A program made the translations under genes and the position numbers. A model generated the notes under the pieces. It saw only the letters and a list, made by a program, of their open reading frames with translations, was not told where the DNA came from and did not search any database. From JBHEPS01 sp046261635 (GTDB lineage Bacteria; Acidobacteriota; Thermoanaerobaculia; Gp7-AA8), in the NCBI GenBank assembly GCA_046261635.1, contig JBHEOL010000023.1:1-21849 (forward strand): a stretch of DNA of 21,849 nucleotides, written 5' to 3'. This document shows, piece after piece, positions 6,767 to 14,129 of the stretch. How positions within the stretch are numbered: position 1 is the first letter of the stretch; every line of letters starts with the position of its first letter.

Positions 6767-8656
6767 TCAGGGAGTCCCGGCCAGCGGCGCCGCTCCGGCC
6801 ACCCCGGCGGAATCCCGGATCGCCGCCTCCTCGCGATACTGCAACTCGTAAAGCCGCCGGTAGAGGCCGTCCTCGTCCATCAGCTCTTCATGGGTCCCCT
6901 GCTCGCGGATCTCCCCATGGTGGAACACCACGATCTGATCGGCCGAGCGGATGGTCGAAAGCCGATGGGCGATGACCAGTGAGGTTCGACCCTCGGTGAG
7001 GGTCTCGATTCCTTCCTGAATCAGCCGTTCGGTTTCGGTGTCGATCGAGGAAGTCGCCTCGTCGAGGATGAGAACCGGCGGGTCGTAGGCGAGGGCGCGC
7101 GCGAACGAGACGAGCTGTTTCTCCCCCACGGACAGCCCGGCTCCCCTCTCCCGCACCTCCGTGTCGTATCCATTCGGGAGCTTCCGGATGAAGCGGTCGG
7201 CCTGCACCTTTTCGGCGGCTCGCACCATCATCTCCCGCGAGATCCTCTTCTCGCCGAGGGTGATGTTGTCGCCCATGGTGCCGGCGAAGAGGAAAAAGTC
7301 CTGCTGGACGATCGCGAACAGGCGACGGAGCTCCGCGAGATCCATTTGGCGGATGTCGACGCCGTTGATCAGGATGCTCCCCTTCTGAATGTCGTAGAAG
7401 CGCATCAGAAGGTTCGTGACGGTCGTTTTGCCGGCGCCGGTGTGGCCGACCAGAGCGACGCGCTCGCCGCGCCGGACGGTGAAGGAGATGTTCTTGAGCA
7501 CCCACTCGGGCTCGGTGTAGGCAAAACTCACCTCGCGGAACTCGATCGACTCGACCTCCCGGACGGCCTTCCCCTCCCCGCCCACGATTCTGGCCTTCGT
7601 GTCGATGAGCCGGAAGATTCTCTCGCTCGCCGCCATCGCAGCCTGGAGGATATTGTACTTTTCCGAAAGGTCGGAAATCGGTTCGTAGAACCTCTGCGCG
7701 TACTGGAAAAAGGCGATGAGAGCGCCGAGCGTCAGGGTTCCGCGCAGGACCTCGCCACCGCCGTACCAGACGATCAGCGCGATGCCGATCGACTGAATGA
7801 GCTCGATCATCGGGTAGAAAACCGAGTAGTACCAGATGGACTCGATGTTGGCGTCGCGATGACGCGCGTTGAGCTCGGAGAACTTCCGCGACTCTTCCTG
7901 CTGACGGTTGAAGAGCTGCACGACCGAGACGCCCGAGATGTGCTCCTGGAGGAACGCGTTGATCGCCGCGATTCTCGCCCGCACCATCCTGTAGGTCTTA
8001 CGCGCCCCGTTCCGGAACCAGATGGACGTGACGGCGATGAACGGAAGGATCGAAAAGAGCACGAGAGCGAGGCGCCAGTCCATCCAGAACAGCACGCCGA
8101 TGATCCCGGCCAGGACGACGATGTCGCCGAAGATCGAGACGAAGCCCGCCGTGAACATCTCGTTGAGAGCGTCGACGTCCGTCGTGACGCGCGTGATGAG
8201 CCGCCCAACCGGATTGCGGTCGTAGAACTGGACGTCGAGCTTCTGCAGGTGCGCGAAAATCTGGCGCCGAAGGTCCGACATGATGAACTGCCCCATCATG
8301 TTCATCAGCACCATCTGCGTGTAGAGGACGAAGAATCCGCCGACGAGAGCGACCAGGTAGAGACCGGCCGCGAAGTTGATCCCGGCCAGCGGCTCGAGGG
8401 TGAGTCCTCTCGCGCCGAGCCAGAGCGCGATGTCGCGGCTCACGCCCGCCTGGGGTACACCCGAGGGATTGACGACATAAAGGTCGATGGCGATGCCGAC
8501 GATCGCCGGCCCGGCCAGCTCGAGCAGGGAGGAGAGAATGATCAGCACGACCGAGAACGCGGCGCGGGCGCGGTACGGCCGCAGGTAGCCGAACAGCCGG
8601 CGCGCCAGGCGCGGGTCGAACTGCTTCGTCCCTTCGTCTTCCTGGCGCTCGATCAC
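6767..8656 (-). CDS. Heterodimeric ABC exporter half, catalytic-site subunit (MdlB/YheH/TM288-like)
   Basis: This 629-residue half-transporter has six membrane helices in residues 30-320 and a nucleotide-binding domain from about 370. The domain carries Walker A GHTGAGKT (404-411), Q-loop IVQQDFF, signature LSVGEKQ (508-514), Walker B VLILDE with catalytic Glu533, and H-loop VIAHRLST. The non-canonical LSVGEKQ signature with an intact Glu is what YheH/BmrD- and MdlB-type subunits show. It starts with GTG at 8656, overlapping the TGA of the upstream subunit (GTGA), so translation is coupled. The pair probably exports lipids, peptides or drugs; the substrate cannot be read. The C-terminal tail (EAAIRDSAGVAGAAPLAGTP) extends past the domain and is likely disordered. 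Confidence 0.9.
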   Translation of the reverse strand: MIERQEDEGTKQFDPRLARRLFGYLRPYRARAAFSVVLIILSSLLELAGPAIVGIAIDLYVVNPSGVPQAGVSRDIALWLGARGLTLEPLAGINFAAGLYLVALVGGFFVLYTQMVLMNMMGQFIMSDLRRQIFAHLQKLDVQFYDRNPVGRLITRVTTDVDALNEMFTAGFVSIFGDIVVLAGIIGVLFWMDWRLALVLFSILPFIAVTSIWFRNGARKTYRMVRARIAAINAFLQEHISGVSVVQLFNRQQEESRKFSELNARHRDANIESIWYYSVFYPMIELIQSIGIALIVWYGGGEVLRGTLTLGALIAFFQYAQRFYEPISDLSEKYNILQAAMAASERIFRLIDTKARIVGGEGKAVREVESIEFREVSFAYTEPEWVLKNISFTVRRGERVALVGHTGAGKTTVTNLLMRFYDIQKGSILINGVDIRQMDLAELRRLFAIVQQDFFLFAGTMGDNITLGEKRISREMMVRAAEKVQADRFIRKLPNGYDTEVRERGAGLSVGEKQLVSFARALAYDPPVLILDEATSSIDTETERLIQEGIETLTEGRTSLVIAHRLSTIRSADQIVVFHHGEIREQGTHEELMDEDGLYRRLYELQYREEAAIRDSAGVAGAAPLAGTP

Positions 8657-10395
8657 GCGATCTCCTCCAGCTCTTCCTCGAGCGCCTGGCGGCGATAGAG
8701 ATCGGCGTAAATACCGTCCAGCAACAGAAGATCTTCGTGGGTCCCCCGCTCCACGATCCGCCCCTCCGCGAGGACGATCACGTGGTCGGCATCCTTCACC
8801 GACGAGACGCGATGGGAGACGATGAGGACGGTGCGGTCTTTCCTCAGCGATCGAAGCGCGCTCAGCACGCGCTCCTCGGTCTGGGTGTCGACCGCGCTCA
8901 GAGCGTCGTCGAGAAGAAGCACCGCCGGGTTTCGGATGATCGCGCGGGCGATCGCCGTCCGTTGCTTCTGCCCGCCCGACAGAGTGATCCCCCGCTCCCC
9001 GATCACGGTCTCGATCCCGAGGGGAAAGCCCCCGAGGTCGCTCTCGAGACCCGCCATCGACGCCGCGTCGCGGATCTCGGGCAGCGTCGCCGCCGACCGG
9101 CCGAACCGGATGTTCTCGGCGATCGAATCGGAGAAGAGAAACGTCTCCTGCGGCACCATGGCGAGCGAATCGCGCAGGTCGGTGACCGGGATCGACTCGA
9201 GCGGGCAGCCGTCCACGAAGATCGCTCCGTGCGGCGGCCGGATCTGCCGGGCGAGAAGCGACAGAAGCGTCGACTTCCCACTGCCGGTCGCGCCGACGAT
9301 ACCGAGCGTCTCCCCCGCCCTCACCCGCAGATCGACGTCTCGCAGAACCGTTCGCCCCTCATACGCGAAGCTCAGGTTCCGGATCTCGATCTCTCCGCGA
9401 ATCGGCCCCGTGAGGGTGCACGGCTCCCCGGCGGTCTCCGCCTCCGGCTCGACGATCCATACCTCGTGCAGCCGCTTCATCGAAGCCATCCCGCGCTGGA
9501 AGAGGTTGATCACCCACCCGAGGGCGACCAGCGGCCAGACCATGCGGGCGAGATAGAACTGGAACGCGACGAAGGCGCCCAGAGTCATCTCGCCGCCGAT
9601 GATCCTTCTCGATCCGAGAAGGAAGATCAGGACGAACAACAGGCCGATCACCGTATGGAGGACTGGATAGAAGAAGGCAGTCAGCTTGATCAGCGTACGG
9701 TTCCGGCGGACGTACTCGTCGTTCATCGCGCCGAACGACTCGATCTCGTGCTGCTCGCGCCCGAACGCCCGCACCACGCGGACACCGGCGAGGTTCTCCT
9801 GCACCTTCGCCGACAGCTCCCCGAAGTAGTCCTGGACCTCGCGGGAGCGGACATGGATCCGCTCGCCGAAGCTCTTCGCGAGCCACGCGACGATCGGCAC
9901 GGCAAGGAGCGCGATCGTCGCGAGCCTCGGCTCGATCCGAAGCATCATCACGAACGAGCCGATCACGACGAGGATCGACGAGAACGAGTGCATGACCGCC
10001 GGCCCGGCGAGCATCCGCACCGCCGAAAGGTCGTTCGTCGCCCGCGACATCAGATCGCCCGTTCGCTGAGTCTGGAAGAAGCTGAAGGGCAACGACTGGA
10101 GGTGCTCGTAGAAATCGCCTCGGATGTCATATTCGATCCGCCTCGAAGCGCTGATCAGGATCCTCCGCTGCGCGAAGAGGAAGATCCCCTGGATCGCTGC
10201 CGCTCCCGCGTAGAGAAGGGCGAACTCGATCAGCACGCCACGCTCGATCCCCCCGCGCAGCCGGTCCACGGCCCCCCCCACGATCAGCGGCTTGACGAGC
10301 GAGAAACCGACCGAACCGATGACCATCAGCCCGCCCAGGATCATCGTCCCGCGGTAGCGCTGAAAGTACGTCAGCAGGCGTTGGAGCGGCGTCAT
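8653..10395 (-). CDS. Heterodimeric ABC exporter half, degenerate-site subunit (MdlA/YheI/TM287-like)
   Basis: This 580-residue half-transporter has membrane helices in 18-310 and a nucleotide-binding domain with Walker A GATGSGKST (368-376), signature LSGGQ (472-476) and Walker B VLLLDD (492-497). Asp497 replaces the catalytic Glu and is followed by ALSAVD, which is the hallmark of the degenerate ATP site in TM287/288, BmrCD and MdlAB heterodimers. The Walker B of this subunit is therefore inactive and hydrolysis depends on the partner encoded by the overlapping next gene. ATG 10395 is chosen to match family N-termini. A TTG at 10407 with AGGGTGG upstream is an alternative start. The gene is divergent from the unknown gene at 10503. 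Confidence 0.9.
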   Translation of the reverse strand: MTPLQRLLTYFQRYRGTMILGGLMVIGSVGFSLVKPLIVGGAVDRLRGGIERGVLIEFALLYAGAAAIQGIFLFAQRRILISASRRIEYDIRGDFYEHLQSLPFSFFQTQRTGDLMSRATNDLSAVRMLAGPAVMHSFSSILVVIGSFVMMLRIEPRLATIALLAVPIVAWLAKSFGERIHVRSREVQDYFGELSAKVQENLAGVRVVRAFGREQHEIESFGAMNDEYVRRNRTLIKLTAFFYPVLHTVIGLLFVLIFLLGSRRIIGGEMTLGAFVAFQFYLARMVWPLVALGWVINLFQRGMASMKRLHEVWIVEPEAETAGEPCTLTGPIRGEIEIRNLSFAYEGRTVLRDVDLRVRAGETLGIVGATGSGKSTLLSLLARQIRPPHGAIFVDGCPLESIPVTDLRDSLAMVPQETFLFSDSIAENIRFGRSAATLPEIRDAASMAGLESDLGGFPLGIETVIGERGITLSGGQKQRTAIARAIIRNPAVLLLDDALSAVDTQTEERVLSALRSLRKDRTVLIVSHRVSSVKDADHVIVLAEGRIVERGTHEDLLLLDGIYADLYRRQALEEELEEIA

Positions 10396-10502
10396 GACGG
10401 TCCACAATACCCGCCACCCTTCGTTTTATGCCCCCACGGAACCCCGAATTCCGCCCGGGTCTCTTCCATCGGTGCCGCCGGCCGGGCTATGCTGAACCTT
10501 CC

Positions 10503-10760
10503 ATGTCCGACCTGCCGAACGTGATGGGGAAAGTGGATGCCGTCGACATCGGCGAGCGCAAGCTGACCCTGCAAACCGAGTTTTTTCCCCGCCCCGAGCC
10601 GCGACTCGAGACCAAGGTCTACCTCGGTGGGGCGCTCAAGAAGGTCTACACCGAGCCGGTCGCTCCCGACGAGCCCGACGTCCAGGGGCTGCTCCACCGG
10701 ACCCACCAGCAGCGAATGGCCGAGATCGTCCAGGGACTCAAAGGGCTGCAGCCCAAATGA
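10503..10760 (+). CDS. Small unknown protein, first of a coupled pair
   Basis: This 85-residue soluble protein begins MSDLPNVMGKVDAVDIGERK. The N-terminal half looks like beta strands (LTLQTEFFPRP, RLETKVYLGGALKKVYTEP). The C-terminal half is a charged helix (LLHRTHQQRMAEIVQGLKGL). I do not recognise the family with confidence. There is no signal peptide, membrane segment or Cys pair. Its ATG has no strong Shine-Dalgarno sequence. The stop codon overlaps the start of the next gene (ATGA), so the two proteins are probably made together and may interact. Confidence 0.7.
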   Translation: MSDLPNVMGKVDAVDIGERKLTLQTEFFPRPEPRLETKVYLGGALKKVYTEPVAPDEPDVQGLLHRTHQQRMAEIVQGLKGLQPK

Positions 10761-11125
10761 GGCTCGACAGGCTCCGGGGCGACGATGAGTCGAGGTGGCG
10801 CTCGGAGTTCATGAAGGCCAACTGGACCTTCGGTGGCCTGACACTGAGCATCACCCTTCCGGAGTTCGCCGAGGGTGAGCTGGTCGTGCGCGGGATGCAC
10901 TTCGGCTACTACCTCCAGCCGCTCCATCTCAACGCCTTCGACCGGGAAGACCTCCCGCGCCGCCTCATGTCCGTCCTCGCGCGCAGAAAGCCGCCGCTCG
11001 ATTTCCTCGAGCTGATGGGCGCCGGCGTCCGTATCCCGCACGCTTTCCCCACGGGCTTCACCATCGACAGCGTCCTCCGGATCGCGCTGCTGGAGCTCAA
11101 AAGGCTGCCGGTGAGTGAGGAGTGA
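10757..11125 (+). CDS. Unknown protein, second of a coupled pair
   Basis: This 122-residue protein begins MRLDRLRGDDESRWRSEFMK, at an ATG overlapping the stop of the upstream gene. It contains a beta-rich middle (FGGLTLSITLPEFAEGELVV, GMHFGYYLQPLHL) and a helical end (TIDSVLRIALLELKRLPVSEE). No known motif was recognised. The last codons (VSEE and stop, GTGAGTGAGGAGTGA) are themselves a run of GAGTGAG heptads leading straight into the repeat element at 11123-11367, so the C-terminus may have been reshaped by the repeat. Confidence 0.75.
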   Translation: MRLDRLRGDDESRWRSEFMKANWTFGGLTLSITLPEFAEGELVVRGMHFGYYLQPLHLNAFDREDLPRRLMSVLARRKPPLDFLELMGAGVRIPHAFPTGFTIDSVLRIALLELKRLPVSEE

Positions 11126-11367
11126 GGGACGAGGGGCGAGGAAAAGGCAGAAGGCAGAAGTAAAGGCAAAAGCAAAAGCAGAAGCACCTGCGTTGGGGTT
11201 GCCGTTGCTCTTACTTCTGACTTCTGCCTTCTGCCTTCTGACTTCTGCCTTCTGCCTTCTTACTTCTGCCTTCTGCCTTCTGACTTCTGCCTTCTGCCTT
11301 CTGCCGTCTGCCGTCTGCCTTTTCTTCTGGCTTCTGATTTTCCCTAGCCCCTAGCCCCTGGTCCCTA
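11123..11367. repeat. GGCAGAA-heptad inverted element spanning stop codon to stop codon (copy 2)
   Basis: The element begins with the TGA of the upstream plus-strand gene (TGAGGGAC, GAGGGGC, GAGGAAAA). It then has two GGCAGAA heptads (11146-11159) and GTAAAGGC. The centre lies at about 11168-11212. A long right array of TTCTGCC-type heptads follows (11213-11336, some units TTCTGAC or GTCTGCC, with a 21-bp higher-order pattern). The element ends in TAGGGGC-type heptads (11344-11367). Read inward from the right, the end is TAGGGAC, CAGGGGC, TAGGGGC, TAGGGAA, closely matching the left end. The TAG at 11365-11367 is the stop codon of the sigma-factor gene. Confidence 0.9.
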
Positions 11368-12534
11368 TCTTCTCCTGACCACCCGCCGGCACTTCGCTTC
11401 GGCGCGGGCTTCGATCTGCCGGACGCGCTCGCGTGAGAGCTTCAGGATCTCGCCGATGTCGCGCAGGGTCATCTCCTCGTCCTGGAGGATTCCGTAGCGC
11501 AGCTTGACGACGGCTCTCTCGTCGAGAGGAAGCGCGTCCACCGCCTGCTGCACCGTCGCGTGCCGGAGCAGGTCGTCGAGAAAGCTCCGCCTCTCGTCGC
11601 TCACCTCGGGCACGACCTCCACGTCTGGAAGCGCGTTGTAGGTCTCTTCAGCGTCCCGGTACGGGCTCGTCCAGAGCAGAGTCTTCGACAGTTCGCACGG
11701 CGCGATCGAGAGCTGCTCGCACACGCGGCCCAGCCCCGCGCCCGCGAGCGCGCGGATCTCTTCCTCGCTTCTGCCGATGAACGTCGCGATCTCGGAAAAA
11801 GGCTTGGGGCGGTAATCCGTGAGGCCGTGCCTGAGGGTGAGCACGAGCTGCTCTTTGGGCGTCAGCCCGGAGAGTTGCGCCAGCAACTCCTCGCGGGTCG
11901 ACTGTTCTTCCATCTCGTCTTCGACCGAGCGAACGGTCGTCTGCTCGATCATTTCTCCGAGCTCGGTATGCGACTCGGAGTCGAGCTCGGATGAGAGTGA
12001 GAAGTTCTCGTAGCTCGCCTGGAGCAGGGTCTGAACTTCCTTGACGGTCACGCCGAGCTCCTGCGCCAGCTCCTCGGACGTCGGGATGGTCTGCTGCTCG
12101 GTGATCGCGGTTGCGATCGCCTTCTCGAGCCGGTACATGAGGTTCGCGCGCTTCGGCGGAAGCCGGAACGCCCCTCCCTGCTCGGAGAGCGCATGGAGGA
12201 TCGACTGCCGGATCCACCAGACCGCGTACGTGATGAATTTCACGTTCTTGTCGGGATCGAATTTCTTCGCGGCCTGGATCAGCCCGAGATTCCCCTCATT
12301 GATCAGGTCGAGGAACAGAACGTGGGCGTTGCGGAATCGCTTGGCGTAGGAGACGACGAACCGGAGGTTCGCCTGCACGAGCCGCTGGAGCGCTTCCTCG
12401 TCGTCGTACTGACGGATCAGCTTTCCCAGCTCTCGTTCTTCTTCAGGAGTCAGTCGCTGGATCTTGGCTATGTCCTGCAGGTACTGATTGAGAAGATCGA
12501 ACGACTGATCACGATGCTCATCGCGCCGAGACAT
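11365..12534 (-). CDS. Sigma-70 family RNA polymerase sigma factor with two region-4 domains
   Basis: This 389-residue protein has region 1.2 (SFDLLNQYLQDIAKI, 11-25) and region 2 (55-125: ANLRFVVSYAKRFRNAHV, LDLINEGNLGLIQAAKKFD, TYAVWWIRQSI). Region 3 spans about 126-200. A region-4-like domain at 216-275 (LTPKEQLVLTLRHGL, IATFIGRSEEEIRAL) is followed by a 50-residue linker and a second, canonical region 4 at 326-386 (LPLDERAVVKLRYGI, IGEILKLSRERVRQIEARA). Group 2 or RpoH/RpoS-type factors are usually 280-330 residues and have one region 4. Region 1.1 is missing, so this is an alternative rather than the housekeeping factor. An exact TTGACA (12577-12572) overlaps the upstream gene's stop codon, but its -10 box is poor. 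The stop codon lies in a heptad repeat. Confidence 0.92.
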   Translation of the reverse strand: MSRRDEHRDQSFDLLNQYLQDIAKIQRLTPEEERELGKLIRQYDDEEALQRLVQANLRFVVSYAKRFRNAHVLFLDLINEGNLGLIQAAKKFDPDKNVKFITYAVWWIRQSILHALSEQGGAFRLPPKRANLMYRLEKAIATAITEQQTIPTSEELAQELGVTVKEVQTLLQASYENFSLSSELDSESHTELGEMIEQTTVRSVEDEMEEQSTREELLAQLSGLTPKEQLVLTLRHGLTDYRPKPFSEIATFIGRSEEEIRALAGAGLGRVCEQLSIAPCELSKTLLWTSPYRDAEETYNALPDVEVVPEVSDERRSFLDDLLRHATVQQAVDALPLDERAVVKLRYGILQDEEMTLRDIGEILKLSRERVRQIEARAEAKCRRVVRRR

Positions 12535-12573
12535 GATGGTTGTGAGAAGTGTCCCGCCGCGACGGGACGGGTG

Positions 12574-13473
12574 TCAACTGAGCCGGCGCTCGAGTGCGCT
12601 ACGTTCCCAACCCCCCAGAGTGGCGGCGGCATCCCAGGTCGATCTGCAGAACGCGAGAATCACCTCGTCGGGATCTGCGGCCGTCCGAACCACTTCATAC
12701 GGCAGAATGAACTCGCCCAGTCCTTCGCTCCAGCGTGCCGCCTCCGGCCGGACGGAAGCAACAGCGAAACCATCCGGCGCCGGAGCCGCGTACGCGTAGA
12801 AGGCGGGCTCCGTCATCTCTCCCGAGCCCGGCCACCATCCGACGCTGTGAACCTCGTGCGAGTACGACTCCTTCGTGACCTCGTCCGCCCCCGCCCTCTC
12901 CGGCGCGCGCCGGCCCGAGAACCTCGTCGATGCGAGATCGAATGCGCCCCAGAAGAAATGAACGGGGCTCTGTTTTCCCAGGAACTCGCCGCGGAATCGC
13001 CGGAGGACGCGGTCTACCTGCACGAGAATCTGGTGAAGGCGGGAGACGGCCTCGGGATCGTAAGTCCGATGAACACGGTCCTCGTCGAACCGTTCCGTGA
13101 TGTCGGTCTCGACGGGGAAGGTCGTGATCTTCGCCTCGATGCCGAGCTGCCCGAGAGTCTCCATCAGCTTCGCATAGAAGTCCGCGACGGCCATCGGCTC
13201 GAGCGGAAAGGCTGCCAGCATGCCATCCGAGGTCGAGATCGTGAGGGAATGCTCGAGAAAATCAAAATCGATGGCGAATGTGCGCGAGCCGTCCGGAATG
13301 GTGGAGGTGGTCAGGCCCGAAGGAGTTACGTAGAACGCAACGTGCCAGAAATGGTTCTCCGGATAGCTGCGGAACAGGCGGATCTTCCCGACCACCTGCA
13401 TCCACATGTGCAGCGTGTCACGCGTCGCGCGCCACCCCTCGAGCGGGAGCTCCGGCCACGGGTCCTGGGGCAT
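12574..13473 (-). CDS. DUF5996 family protein
   Basis: This 299-residue protein matches the DUF5996 pattern throughout. It shows WPELPLEGWRATRDTLHMW near the start, then VGKIRLFRSYPENHFWHVAFYVTPSGLTTS, then VADFYAKLMETLG. Further on come GKQSPVHFFWGAFDLASTRFSGR, SYSHEVHSVGWWPGSG and AFYAYAAPAPDGF. The many conserved His and Trp residues suggest an enzyme, but none is characterised to my knowledge. ATG 13473 is chosen because the family begins there; upstream residues look random, and no Shine-Dalgarno sequence is seen. It lies 39 bp upstream of the sigma-factor gene on the same strand, so the two may be co-transcribed. Confidence 0.85.
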   Translation of the reverse strand: MPQDPWPELPLEGWRATRDTLHMWMQVVGKIRLFRSYPENHFWHVAFYVTPSGLTTSTIPDGSRTFAIDFDFLEHSLTISTSDGMLAAFPLEPMAVADFYAKLMETLGQLGIEAKITTFPVETDITERFDEDRVHRTYDPEAVSRLHQILVQVDRVLRRFRGEFLGKQSPVHFFWGAFDLASTRFSGRRAPERAGADEVTKESYSHEVHSVGWWPGSGEMTEPAFYAYAAPAPDGFAVASVRPEAARWSEGLGEFILPYEVVRTAADPDEVILAFCRSTWDAAATLGGWERSALERRLS

Positions 13474-13510
13474 GGAGGGAGTGTATCGCGGTGCGGGGGA
13501 AACGGGCAGG

Positions 13511-13526
13511 TGGCAGGATCCTGCCA
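13511..13526. repeat. Perfect 16-bp palindrome
   Basis: TGGCAGGATCCTGCCA is a perfect palindrome 38 bp upstream of the DUF5996 start. It shares the TGGCAG and GGATCC parts of the hairpin repeats at 13632 and 17067 and may be a shortened member of that family. The DNA between here and 13631 shows no gene that I can support. Confidence 0.6.
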
Positions 13527-13631
13527 TTCTGAGATCCTTCGGTCGCGCTCACCGTAATCGTGGACGCGGCCATTCGGCGCGGCGCTCCCTCAGAGGCTGT
13601 GAAAGGATGACGGATGGGGACGATCCTCGCC

Positions 13632-13663
13632 GGCAGAGGAAAGGATCCTCTGCCACTGGTTCA
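13632..13663 (-). repeat. Dispersed hairpin repeat including the hspR stop codon (copy A)
   Basis: GGCAGAGGA (13632-13640), loop AAGGA, TCCTCTGCC (13646-13654) forms a perfect 9-bp stem. Read on the minus strand the repeat starts with the TGA stop of hspR, then ACCAGTGGCAGAGG. A second copy lies at 17067-17098. It has no T tract, so it is a poor classical terminator but could protect the 3' end of the dnaK-hspR message. Confidence 0.8.
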
Positions 13664-14038
13664 GGATCGTCGCGTCAGGTGGCGGGGGGTGGCTTTGACC
13701 AGCGCCTGTTCGCGGTTGACGCCGCACCTGCGATCGAGCATCGACTGACGGATCGCGGCGATCAGGTCGTCGGCGTCGAGGACATGGTCCTCGAGGTTCT
13801 TCAGGACGTTGAGAATGACTTCGACTCCGGCGAGATTGACGCCGAGGTCGCGGGTGAGGCGGAGGATCATCTCGAGGCGGCGGATCTGATCGGGACCGTA
13901 GAGGCGCGTGTTTCCCCCCGTCCGGGCCGGGTTGAGGAGCCCTTCCCGCTCGTAGAGCCTGAGCGTCTGCGGATGGATGTTGTACCGCTCCGAGACGATC
14001 GAGATCATCACGTATCCGTCGAGTCGTCTTCTCACCAT
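13661..14038 (-). CDS. hspR: HspR-type MerR family heat-shock repressor
   Basis: This 125-residue regulator has a MerR winged helix-turn-helix (residues 11-75): ISIVSERYNIHPQTLRLYEREGLL, then RTGGNTRLYGPDQIRRLEMI. The HPQTLRLYER motif and the later GVNLAGVEVIL segment are diagnostic of HspR rather than other MerR proteins. In actinobacteria HspR represses the dnaK operon, with DnaK acting as its co-repressor. It lies 91 bp downstream of dnaK on the same strand, matching that feedback loop. The start is taken at ATG 14038; GTG 14035 is close by. AGAGGA lies about 12 nt upstream. The stop codon is inside a hairpin repeat. Confidence 0.85.
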   Translation of the reverse strand: MVRRRLDGYVMISIVSERYNIHPQTLRLYEREGLLNPARTGGNTRLYGPDQIRRLEMILRLTRDLGVNLAGVEVILNVLKNLEDHVLDADDLIAAIRQSMLDRRCGVNREQALVKATPRHLTRRS

Positions 14039-14091
14039 CGCTAGTCACGTCCTCTGCCTGTTCCTCCGGCCGGCCTCTCGCCGGGCGAAGC

Positions 14092-14121
14092 GGTGCGGGA
14101 CGGGCCTTCCCGTCCCGCACC
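14092..14121 (-). other. Strong hairpin between dnaK and hspR
   Basis: GGTGCGGGACGGG (14092-14104) pairs perfectly over 13 bp with CCCGTCCCGCACC (14109-14121) around a 4-nt loop, 9 bp after the dnaK stop codon. There is no T run after it on the minus strand. It is therefore more likely an mRNA-stabilising or processing hairpin that lets hspR be expressed below dnaK than a full terminator. Confidence 0.7.
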
Positions 14122-14129
14122 CGTGGGTT

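Noticed and set aside
11115..11354. Small protein of heptapeptide repeats (LLTSAFC-like) and CRISPR-like array
   Set aside because: The frame is only the heptad repeat translated. The units are 7 bp with no spacers, so it is not a CRISPR array.
12549..12577. Sigma-factor gene promoter from TTGACA at 12577-12572
   Set aside because: The -35 box is exact, but at 16-19 bp spacing the -10 candidates (such as GGACAC) are poor; recorded only in the gene entry.
12193..13557. Plus-strand open frame across the sigma-factor start and DUF5996
   Set aside because: It is antisense to two genes with clear family motifs and has no motif of its own.
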